NCBI RefSeq assembly: GCF_000250655.1
Contig: NC_016935.1
Coordinates: forward strand, 7,148,001-7,212,000
Length of the DNA: 64,000 nt
Direction: 5' to 3'
DNA from: Paenibacillus mucilaginosus 3016
GTDB taxonomy: Bacteria; Bacillota; Bacilli; Paenibacillales; NBRC-103111
Shown one piece after another: positions 43,331 through 50,423 of this stretch (positions are counted from its first letter, which is position 1; each line of letters begins with the position of its first letter). The position numbers and the translations under genes are program-made. A model generated the notes under the pieces. That model was not told the origin of the DNA. It saw only the letters and a program-made list of their open reading frames with translations, and did not search any database.

Positions 43331-44095
43331 TCAGCCCGGGTTGCTTCTGTAATCGGACCGGTGCCCGCTGTCCCCGCCGCTTCCCGGCTGCCGTACCTGC
43401 TCCAGGAGCCACTCTCCCGTCCGTTCCACTCCGGCAGGAGACGGATCGCGGCGGAGCCGCTCGAGCAGAAGGCTCTTCCAGCCTGCCGCCGCTTCGCCAT
43501 GTTCCCGCTCCAATACCTCGAGCAGCGGCCAAGCCAGGATGCCGCGGAACATCTCCTGCCGTATGCGTGTATCCGGCACCCATTCCTGAATAGACGTACG
43601 CAGGTCATGGAGCAGTTCGAGATACGGTTCATAAGCAGCCGGAAATACGGCCTCGAGCCTTCGCTTCAGTGCGGCGGCCAATGCCGGACTGGCCCCCGAG
43701 GTGGACACCGCAACGGTCAGCCGCCCGCGGCGCACGACCGCCGGTACGATGAAGCCGCCGGACTCCTGATCATCCGCGCTGTTGAACAGCGTCCCCAGCT
43801 CCTCGGCTTCCCGCTTCACCTGCGCATTCACCCCGGCATGGTCCGTTGCGGCGAAAATAAGCTGCGCTTCCCGGAGTTCAGTCATTCCCGGGCTGTACCT
43901 CTCCCGGCGCAGACCGATGCGTTCCTCTTCTCCCCAGGCTTCGATACGGGGAGTCACTTCAGGGGCGATGATCTTCACCATCGCGCCCGCTTCGAGCAGT
44001 GAAGCCGCCTTGCGCTCGGCTACCTGACCCCCGCCCACGATCACGCAGATCCGGTTCTGCAGATCAAGCAGAACCGGATAATAGGCTTTGCCCAT
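43331..44095 (-). CDS. Precorrin-2 dehydrogenase (Met8/SirC-like)
   Basis: A 254-residue protein with an N-terminal NAD-binding fold (VIVGGGQVAERKAASLLEAGA, then IIAPEVTP), a central segment LIFAATDHAGVNAQV, the ADDQESGGFIVPAVVRRG block and the helical sirohaem-synthase dimerisation part (SGASPALAAALKRRLE). It oxidises precorrin-2 to sirohydrochlorin for sirohaem; whether it also inserts iron is unclear. It separates hemX from hemC, whereas Bacillus has these adjacent. ATG 44095 gives the family N-terminus. Confidence 0.85.
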   Translation of the reverse strand: MGKAYYPVLLDLQNRICVIVGGGQVAERKAASLLEAGAMVKIIAPEVTPRIEAWGEEERIGLRRERYSPGMTELREAQLIFAATDHAGVNAQVKREAEELGTLFNSADDQESGGFIVPAVVRRGRLTVAVSTSGASPALAAALKRRLEAVFPAAYEPYLELLHDLRTSIQEWVPDTRIRQEMFRGILAWPLLEVLEREHGEAAAGWKSLLLERLRRDPSPAGVERTGEWLLEQVRQPGSGGDSGHRSDYRSNPG

Positions 44096-44112
44096 CCCTA
44101 AGGCCCTCCGTT

Positions 44113-44937
44113 CTATGACCACTGATGGAACGTAGTGTAGTAGTTGGCGAGCACGAAGTTCAGGAAGGTGATCGCGAAGGCCGCCAGGTTCCACTGGGCC
44201 AGCCGGTTGCCGGGAGCTTTCATCCACAGCCGCTGCACCAGATAGAAGATATAGGCCAGCAGCACGAACCAGGAGTTGATGACCTTCGGATCAAAGAACA
44301 GGGACGTATCCCCCTCCAGCGAGATCCATACGATTCCGAGGGTGATGGTCAGCAGCAGCAGCGGCGCTCCGATGACCACGGCCACCATCGCGTACTGGTC
44401 CGTCTTCTCCAGGCTCGGCAGCCGCTGCATCACCTGGGTCCACTTCTTCTCCTTGAGCTTGCGGTGCAGGAACAGATGCATGCCCGAGAATACGGCGGAT
44501 ACGACGAACGCCGCATACCCTGCGGCGGCCAGTGTGATGTGGATGAAGAGCAGCTCGTCGTTGATCTCCCAGTGCGCAAGCGTCGGAGACATCCCCGGCT
44601 TGCTGAATATATTGAGCGCCAGTGTGGCGAAGCCAAACACGTTCACAATAAACACGAAGAGCTCAATGCGTATAAACCGGTTGACGATCAGGGAGATCGT
44701 GACGAGCAGCCACGACACCAGGAAGAGCGTCTCTCCTATAGATAAAGCCGATAAGGACGTATGTACGGCCAGGTTATAGCCAAGGTAGGCCGTTTGAAGC
44801 ACCCATACAAACAAAAGTAACCCTGCGCCCATCCGTTTGGCACTTCGGTTCGGACCGACGAAGTCCGAGAAGTAAAACAGGAGGCTCAGGGCGTAAATAT
44901 AAAGAATGGCATCGTACAGCCAAGTTTGAGTGACCAT
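44113..44937 (-). CDS. hemX: HemX-type membrane protein (CcsA family)
   Basis: A 274-residue protein with eight predicted membrane helices, the cytochrome c assembly (CcsA-like) family. In B. subtilis HemX limits the amount of HemA. It lies 15 bases after hemA. AAAGGAAC precedes ATG 44937. Confidence 0.88.
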   Translation of the reverse strand: MVTQTWLYDAILYIYALSLLFYFSDFVGPNRSAKRMGAGLLLFVWVLQTAYLGYNLAVHTSLSALSIGETLFLVSWLLVTISLIVNRFIRIELFVFIVNVFGFATLALNIFSKPGMSPTLAHWEINDELLFIHITLAAAGYAAFVVSAVFSGMHLFLHRKLKEKKWTQVMQRLPSLEKTDQYAMVAVVIGAPLLLLTITLGIVWISLEGDTSLFFDPKVINSWFVLLAYIFYLVQRLWMKAPGNRLAQWNLAAFAITFLNFVLANYYTTFHQWS

Positions 44938-44952
44938 GATGTTCCTTTCCGG

Positions 44953-46350
44953 TCAGGCTTTGGCCAGGGCATCCACAGGGGCAGGCACCCGTACTTTGCT
45001 CAGCAGTTCTTCTTTTATCCGCTCCCCGGCGGCTTCCGCTTCCTGCTGGCGCATTGCCCGTTCCACCTGTTTTTGCTCGGCCAGCTGTTCCTCCAAAGCA
45101 AAAATTTGTGTGAACATCTCGAGCGCGTCATCCCCGTGACGCTCGGCGGCCATCTCTTTGATGCGGACAATGGGATCACGCAGCATCTGGTTGACAATAC
45201 TCTTCGTCAGCTTGCGGATGACCTTGAGCTCGCGCTCGTCGAGATCCGGCAGCTTCTTCATGAGACTGTCCATCGTTTCTTCATGAATGGCCGAAGCTTT
45301 GGTCTGCAGCGCCTGGATCACCGGAGTGACTCCCAGCGTTCTCGTCCACTGCTCGAATGCGGCCATCTCGGCTTGAATCATTTCTTCGATCTGTACGGCG
45401 GCCTTGTGCCGCTCCTCCAGATGCGAATTGACAAGGGATTGGAGATTGTCGATATCATACAGGAACACATTCGGCATATCTCCCAGACGCGGATCGAGAT
45501 CCCGCGGTACGGCAATATCAATCATGAACAGCGGCCTCGAGCGACGCCGCTGCAGAATACAGGATACCTGCTCTGCGGTGAGGACGTAACCGGCAGCCCC
45601 GGTCGACGATATCACGATATCGGCTTCCTCCAGATGATCGAGCAGCCGGTCCATCGTGCTGGCCGCTCCATTGAATTTGTCCGCAAGCTCCTTCGCCCGA
45701 CTGAGCGTGCGGTTGACTACCGTGACCTTCTCCGAACCGTTGGCGTACAGGTGCTTGACCGTCAGCTCGCTCATCTTGCCCGCCCCGATGATCAGCACTT
45801 TCTTTCCTTTGTACGTACCGAAGATCCGCTTGCCGAGCTCGACTGCCGCATAGCTGACCGACACCGGATTCTCTCCGATGCCCGTTTCGGTATGGGCGCG
45901 CTTGGCCATGGTAATCGCCTGTTTGAACAATGTATTGAAAAGCACGCCTGTCGTCTTCCGGTTCTGAGCGAGCAGGAATGCGTCACGCACCTGACCCAGG
46001 ATCTGCGTCTCTCCGATCACCATCGAATCAAGCCCGCTGGTCACGCGGAACAAATGGTGGATCGCCTTCTCGTTCTCGTAAACGTACAGGTGCTTATTGA
46101 ACTGCTCCTTCGGCACACCGAACCACTTCTCCATGAAACTGCGCAAATGGTGGCCGCACAGCTGCTGGGTGTCTACTGCTACATACAGTTCCGTCCGGTT
46201 GCAGGTGCCCACAATCACGCACTCCATGATACTCTTCGTTGCCTTCAGCTCCTCGAGCGCTCGCGGCAAATCTCCTTCGGCGAATGCAAATTTCTCTCTG
46301 ATGGCTACTGGTGCAGTCCGGTAATTCAGACCCGCCACGACGATATGCAT
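44953..46350 (-). CDS. hemA: Glutamyl-tRNA reductase
   Basis: A 465-residue HemA, the first enzyme of 5-aminolevulinate synthesis. The active-site cysteine is in VGTCNRTELYVAV near 50, the Gly-rich NADPH site is VLIIGAGKMSELTVKHL near 190, and a long helical dimerisation part follows. ATG 46350 is taken; a GTG three codons upstream overlaps its ribosome binding region (GGAGGCAG). A promoter with extended -10 lies at 46387-46395, so this is the first gene of the hem operon. Confidence 0.96.
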   Translation of the reverse strand: MHIVVAGLNYRTAPVAIREKFAFAEGDLPRALEELKATKSIMECVIVGTCNRTELYVAVDTQQLCGHHLRSFMEKWFGVPKEQFNKHLYVYENEKAIHHLFRVTSGLDSMVIGETQILGQVRDAFLLAQNRKTTGVLFNTLFKQAITMAKRAHTETGIGENPVSVSYAAVELGKRIFGTYKGKKVLIIGAGKMSELTVKHLYANGSEKVTVVNRTLSRAKELADKFNGAASTMDRLLDHLEEADIVISSTGAAGYVLTAEQVSCILQRRRSRPLFMIDIAVPRDLDPRLGDMPNVFLYDIDNLQSLVNSHLEERHKAAVQIEEMIQAEMAAFEQWTRTLGVTPVIQALQTKASAIHEETMDSLMKKLPDLDERELKVIRKLTKSIVNQMLRDPIVRIKEMAAERHGDDALEMFTQIFALEEQLAEQKQVERAMRQQEAEAAGERIKEELLSKVRVPAPVDALAKA

Positions 46351-46386
46351 GTGGTTCACCTGCCTCCTCCTTTGAAGATGTAATCA

Positions 46387-46395
46387 ATTATAACA
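46387..46395 (-). promoter_or_regulatory. Extended -10 promoter of the hemA operon
   Basis: TGTTATAAT on the minus strand is a consensus extended -10 box 37 bases before the hemA start. No good -35 is seen, as is common for this class. Confidence 0.7.
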
Positions 46396-46458
46396 TACTT
46401 GTCCGACCTGCTTCGACAACATTTATGAATTTTTTTTGAGCGGTTGATTCCCGGCAGC

Positions 46459-46760
46459 TCCCCCTAAATCCCCCCAAGGGGGACCCCATGGGGCTTTGCC
46501 CCCTGGACCCCCGAGCGCTTCGAAGAGGGTTTGGTGCGGGGCTCGCTTTTCCTCCTTGCACGGAGGGACCGGCGTCCCGCTTCTCGCGCCGCCTTCCTGT
46601 CCATGGCAAGGATACGCTTCACGTCGTGCGGTAACATCGCAGGAACGTTAACCCCGGCAGAGGCGCTCTATGGCGGTGTTGCGTGCGGGGATCGCGTCCG
46701 TTCCTGTCTGATGGCCCGCTCCCTGCGGAATCAGGCCATCAGACAGGAACACGCTTCACG
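46459..46760. repeat. Composite intergenic repeat element, copy 1
   Basis: Starts with CCCCCTAAATCCCCCC and the dyad AAGGGGGACCCCATGGGG shared with a second element at 59771. It ends with GGGGATCGCGTCCG, a perfect 17-pair hairpin (arms 46700-46716 and 46734-46750) and ACGCTTCACG. A weaker third ending, GCAAGGATACGCTTCACG, lies at 46606-46623 inside it. Confidence 0.75.
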
Positions 46761-46861
46761 CGGGTGCAGGGCGGTGGCGGCCTCGCTGGGCTCGGGGGCC
46801 GCGGGGACGGCCGACTGGCTCCTCCGGTCGCCAGCGGCCGAACACCGGCAGTGCCCGCCAC

Positions 46862-46982
46862 ACCAAAGCCCAAGATCAAAAGCCCAAGATCAAAAGCCTA
46901 AGATCAAAAGATCAAAAGATCAAAAACCTAAGATCAAAAGATCAAAAAATCGAAAGCCTAAGACCAAAAGACAAGATCAAGA
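46862..46982. repeat. Degenerate tandem repeat of AAGATCAAAAGCCT
   Basis: About ten imperfect units of 9 to 15 bases, all built on AGATCAAAAG with or without GCCTA. No spacer sequences, so not a CRISPR array. Confidence 0.85.
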
Positions 46983-47292
46983 CCGGACGGTTTACAGGCA
47001 GCGGCCCCTAAAAGCTGACCTCATCATAACTTGACTTCCCAGCCATACCAGTTAAGAAAAAGAAAAGGATTTAGATCTAGTTCAAATCTTATAATCCTAG
47101 AATACAGCATAGCTTGCGTTTTGTCATGAATGTCTTATGAAAAAACCATGAAATTTCGCCCGTCCAAGAACTGCTGGCTTCCTCCAGACTACCACGAAAT
47201 ATACTAGGAATCAGTGAGGAAGATCACGGCAGGACGCACGGCGCCACCGTTGTTAGTTTTTTCCCATTACGCGCGGCGTATACGGACTACGG

Positions 47293-47756
47293 AAGTTTTT
47301 TCTTCAGAAGCTTGGCCAGCTCTTCGGCCGCTGCCCGAACCCGATACGCCGCCGCTCTCCGATACCAGCTCGCTGTAGGCGGTATAGATGTCACTGTAGA
47401 GGTTCCCGGCTGCCGCCGACCTGCAGGCGGAGCAGGTACTGCATCAAGGCCTGCAGCGAAGGAAGCGGTGCGACTTCGCCTTCCCGGTAAACCTGCGCCA
47501 GATGCTCGTGGGTGAACTGCGCGGAGTAGACGGCCTGGCGCAGAGCGTCAAGCTCGGCGGTATCCCGGATCTTGGCGCTTTCGAGCAGGTAGCTGTTCAG
47601 CCGCTCCATCTGGAACGGCGACACCTGATAGAGCAGCTTCTCCGCCCGCTCCTGGGGAGCCCGGCCTCCCCGCATCTCCCCGATCTGCAGCAGCGGCCAC
47701 AGAATCAGGATGGCGGCGATCGTGTATTTGAACCATTTGCTGCGGGTCCGTCTCAT
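47293..47756 (-). pseudogene. Unknown single-pass membrane protein with frameshifted 3' end
   Basis: The first frame (47391-47756) encodes 121 residues: a basic N-terminus, a membrane helix (YTIAAILILWPLLQIG) and a helical part (AEKLLYQVSPFQMERLNSYLL, then LDALRQAVYSAQFTHEHLAQVY). It stops at LQVGGSREPLQ. The next frame continues sensibly as NLYSDIYTAYSELVSESGGVS, and a third frame as VRAAAEELAKLLKKKLP with a stop at 47293-47295. Two indels near 47408 and 47341 would join these into a protein of about 155 residues. GGGGAGGGCAGGGG precedes ATG 47756. I do not recognise the family. Confidence 0.55.
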
Positions 47757-47820
47757 CCCCTGCCCTCCCCGCTCGTCAGTAACTCCTTGTGAGCATTGTA
47801 TGGGACAGGGATAAAAGAAA

Positions 47821-47844
47821 TAACCACGGATTGCTCCGTGGTTA
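47821..47844 (-). terminator. Terminator after speD
   Basis: TAACCACGGA and TCCGTGGTTA form a perfect ten-pair stem with a four-base loop, followed by TTTCTTTT on the minus strand. Confidence 0.9.
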
Positions 47845-47860
47845 CTGTATGTCATCGATA

Positions 47861-48262
47861 TTATTTCACCAATTGTTCTTGCTTCAGTGCAGGTGTTTCG
47901 ACTTGCAGTTCACCCATACCGCGAACCAGTTTCTTCGCGTGAATCGTTTCCGGCTTCAGCACGGACAGCATGTGCTCGATAGCTACCTGAGGATCAACCG
48001 TCTCGCCGCAAGTGTAGCAGTCAAGAGCAGCAAAACCTCTCTCAGGATACGTGTGAATGGAGAGATGACTTTCCGACAGCAGTACCAGTACAGTTGCCCC
48101 TTGGGGTTCAAATTGCTTGGACTGAACGGACAATACAGTTGCACCACAAACCTCAGCAGCTTCTACCATTTGTGCCTGCAGCCACTCTGCATTATTCAGT
48201 AGATCAAAATCTACTCCCCAAGTGTCTACAGCTACGTGTCTTCCGAAAGTTGAATATTCCAT
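47861..48262 (-). CDS. speD: S-adenosylmethionine decarboxylase proenzyme
   Basis: A 133-residue class 1B proenzyme that supplies decarboxylated SAM for spermidine synthesis. It cleaves itself between Glu64 and Ser65 in SESHLSIHTYPE, the serine becoming the pyruvoyl cofactor. FAALDCYTCG near 80-92 contains the catalytic cysteines. The gene stands alone with its own promoter and terminator; no speE is nearby. Confidence 0.95.
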   Translation of the reverse strand: MEYSTFGRHVAVDTWGVDFDLLNNAEWLQAQMVEAAEVCGATVLSVQSKQFEPQGATVLVLLSESHLSIHTYPERGFAALDCYTCGETVDPQVAIEHMLSVLKPETIHAKKLVRGMGELQVETPALKQEQLVK

Positions 48263-48434
48263 CCTTCCGGTTCCCCCTTCCTAGGAATAAAATGTTGTAA
48301 AAATTTCATCCGCTAGGACCTACGTCATTCACTTCCCGAGGGATAAATCTCTCGCAACATAACATGTCCTGAGTGAATCCTGGTTCCTATTTTGTTTTCA
48401 ACCTTGCGACTCTCGTTTGCAATCAACGAAACTA

Positions 48435-48463
48435 AAAATAACATCTCTTGAACAGAAATGCAA
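48435..48463 (-). promoter_or_regulatory. SigA-type promoter of speD
   Basis: TTGCAT (48463-48458) and TATTTT (48440-48435) are 17 bases apart on the minus strand. Confidence 0.55.
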
Positions 48464-48632
48464 TACTTTTTTTGAATAAGCTGTAGTCATTTGTCGAGAG
48501 ATTCCTAACACATGAACAAATTATGTCCGATGCCTGTCCGGTGTGATTAAAGATCGCCGTCATTGCGCCTATCTTTGGGCCCGATCCGGCCTTTCTCGGA
48601 AGAAACGCCCCACAACGCCCCTGCACATATTC

Positions 48633-48659
48633 AAAACCCCGCAGCGGGACGCTGCGGGG
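48633..48659 (-). terminator. Terminator after the conserved unknown gene
   Basis: CCCCGCAGC and GCTGCGGGG form a nine-pair stem with a five-base loop and TTTT on the minus strand. Confidence 0.85.
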
Positions 48660-48683
48660 CGGTAGACATTCGTATAAGTATAA

Positions 48684-49271
48684 TTACGCTTCAAGTACGA
48701 ACAACCGGTGAGTGAGCTTCTGGAGCCGCTCGTCGATATGCTCGCGGAGAGAGACATCCTGCAGCTCGTTTCTCAAGTCGAGGAGCGAATTCACCTGGGC
48801 TTTGAGAGAAACGATCTCCTGCTCCACCTCGTTCTTCAGGAACAGGGTTTGCAGCTCTCCAAGGGTATCTTTATATTCATAAATCAGTTTATCGGATTGG
48901 CTGGTTTTTTCCACGATTTTGACAACTGCACCTTGCTTGTACGTATACTCCATCGTATAGGCCGGATAGATCCGGTTGACTACGGCATCACCCTTGTATG
49001 TCGATACGGCTTTACGCATCAAATTCACGAGGTCCTTATTCCGGATGCGGCATGTGCCCTGGCAGATGTACAAGTTGTTTTTGCGCTCGAACGACAGGTT
49101 GATTTCTTCTTCCGAATCGTCCGGCAGTACCACCTCTTGGTTTCCGTTTTCTAAAACTTTGACTTGCAGGGAGGCTCCTTGATCCACAAACATCTGAATG
49201 AAACTGATCATCTCGGCTTCCGTTAACTGTAGGCAGGTTTTGACGTATTCAGTCGCTAACCTATTTGCCAT
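48684..49271 (-). CDS. Conserved protein of unknown function
   Basis: A 195-residue soluble protein starting MANRLATEYVKTCLQLTEAEM, with a mixed middle (YICQGTCRIRNKDLVNLMRKAV) and a C-terminal coiled-coil-like part (about 140-190, EVEQEIVSLKAQVNSLLDLRNEL). Similar short proteins occur in Paenibacillus, where some carry the misleading name of a peptide synthetase module; no synthetase motif is visible. ATG 49271 has GAGGGA upstream. It is transcribed alone, between speD and engB. Confidence 0.7.
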   Translation of the reverse strand: MANRLATEYVKTCLQLTEAEMISFIQMFVDQGASLQVKVLENGNQEVVLPDDSEEEINLSFERKNNLYICQGTCRIRNKDLVNLMRKAVSTYKGDAVVNRIYPAYTMEYTYKQGAVVKIVEKTSQSDKLIYEYKDTLGELQTLFLKNEVEQEIVSLKAQVNSLLDLRNELQDVSLREHIDERLQKLTHRLFVLEA

Positions 49272-49568
49272 AAAAATCCCTCGATTCATTTTTTTCGAAC
49301 CTTGCAGCCTCAACACTTTTCAGTTGTTCTATATACATTATACTACATAATTATTTAATATTCCTGCCGGCGAATCATTGATTTTCGCCGGAATTCAGAA
49401 AATTTCGCTTTCTCGCCGAAGGAGCGCTTGGTAACTTCCAAATCCCTCGCTTTCCCACGTGTGTTTGTACGGTTCCCTAGGGGATCGGACAATAGGCGCA
49501 GCATGGTTCTCGTACCTTCGATTACCCCAAAAGCCTGTCCCTGAAACGCCTGAATTCTTTCGGATCAA

Positions 49569-49608
49569 GATAAACGGCTTCGCCTTGATGAGGCATACAT
49601 TCTTATAG
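49569..49608. repeat. ATAAACG element, copy E
   Basis: GATAAACGGCTTCGCCTTG matches the left half of the elements near minC. The right half (CTTATAG) is diverged. Confidence 0.5.
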
Positions 49609-49612
49609 TTGC

Positions 49613-49655
49613 AAAAAAACCGCCTCCCGGCCCTAACGGCCGCAGAAACGGTTTT
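49613..49655 (-). terminator. Terminator after engB
   Basis: AAAACCG and CGGTTTT enclose an inner GGCCG/CGGCC pair; a run of seven T follows on the minus strand. Confidence 0.75.
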
Positions 49656-49667
49656 GTCGTTCAATGA

Positions 49668-50345
49668 TTATAGTTCCCTGTCGTCTGCCGAAGCCGGCTT
49701 ATGCTCTCCCTTTTCCAGTTCAGCAGATGCGGTTTCAGCGGGAACCGTCCCCGGAGGAACATACCCGATCCGGTCCTCAATGAGGCTCCACAGCTCGTCC
49801 TTGCCGATCCCAAGCTCCGAAGAGAACAGGATCATCGGATCGTCCTTATCCGCTCCCAGCGTCTCGCGGACGATCTTGAGGTGCTGCTGCCACTTGCCGC
49901 GGGGGATCTTGTCCGCCTTCGTGACGACAATGCACAGCGGCACGCCGTTGTGCTTCAGCCACGCGTACATCGCCTGGTCGTCCTTGGACGGCGGGTGGCG
50001 GACATCGATGACCTGCAGCACCAGTTTGAGCGGTTCGCGCTCGGTCAGGTACTGCTCAATGAATTTGCCCCACTTCTCCCTCTCGGTCTTGGAGACCTGC
50101 GCATACCCGTATCCCGGCAAATCCACGAAGAATAAGTCCTGATTAATCCGGTAATAGTTGAGCTGCTGGGTCTTGCCCGGTTTGGAGGAGGTGCGGGCGA
50201 GATTCTTTCTTTGGATCATGCGGTTGATGAGCGAAGACTTGCCGACATTAGAACGCCCTGCCAGAGCAATCTCCGGCAAGGCATCGGCAGGATACTGGCT
50301 CGGACCAACCGCACTGATAACGAATTCAGCCTGATTGACTTTCAT
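49668..50345 (-). CDS. engB: Ribosome biogenesis GTPase EngB (YsxC)
   Basis: A 225-residue TrmE-Era-EngA-EngB family GTPase: P-loop LAGRSNVGKSSLIN near 30, G3 VDLPGYGYA near 75, G4 VVTKADKIPRGK near 140. It acts in 50S assembly. ATG 50345 with AGAGGAT gives the family start MKVNQAEFVISAVGPSQYP; upstream frame sequence is not conserved. It follows lon as in B. subtilis. Confidence 0.95.
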   Translation of the reverse strand: MKVNQAEFVISAVGPSQYPADALPEIALAGRSNVGKSSLINRMIQRKNLARTSSKPGKTQQLNYYRINQDLFFVDLPGYGYAQVSKTEREKWGKFIEQYLTEREPLKLVLQVIDVRHPPSKDDQAMYAWLKHNGVPLCIVVTKADKIPRGKWQQHLKIVRETLGADKDDPMILFSSELGIGKDELWSLIEDRIGYVPPGTVPAETASAELEKGEHKPASADDREL

Positions 50346-50423
50346 GGCGTATCCTCTCTGTAGGCCGCCGGCCGGGTGAGCCGTCCAATAGGGGCTCCGC
50401 ACCGGCCGGCGGCAGTGACTATG

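Larger units (their letters stand above)
46351..47390. other. Repeat-rich gap upstream of hemA
   Basis: About 1 kb without a supported gene. It holds the hemA promoter, a composite GC-rich intergenic element (46459-46760), a tandem simple repeat (46862-46982) and an AT-rich stretch (47035-47200) where I see nothing definite. Its right end, 47293-47390, looks like the lost 3' end of the unknown gene that follows. Confidence 0.6.
48263..48683. other. Leader of speD and downstream end of the next gene
   Basis: This 421-base gap contains the speD promoter, a long (about 170-base) untranslated leader for speD, and the terminator of the gene at 48684. The leader's central part shows no riboswitch I recognise. 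Confidence 0.5.
49272..49667. other. Gap between the unknown gene and engB
   Basis: A 396-base gap: an AT-rich 5' region for the unknown gene (49320-49390), a short dyad around GATTTTCGCCGGAATTCAG, one copy of the ATAAACG element (49569) and the engB terminator. No gene is supported. Confidence 0.5.

Noticed and set aside
46376..46395. PerR-type box at the hemA promoter
   Set aside because: TTATAATTGATTACA shares only the left half with the PerR consensus; the right half has too many mismatches to support it.
46862..46982. Possible CRISPR array
   Set aside because: Units are 9-15 bases, drift in sequence and adjoin directly; there are no unique spacers and no cas genes.
46531..47034. A 167-codon plus-strand frame including Lys-rich repeats
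   Set aside because: It spans intergenic repeat elements and the tandem array; the repeated KPKIKRS residues come from the DNA repeat.
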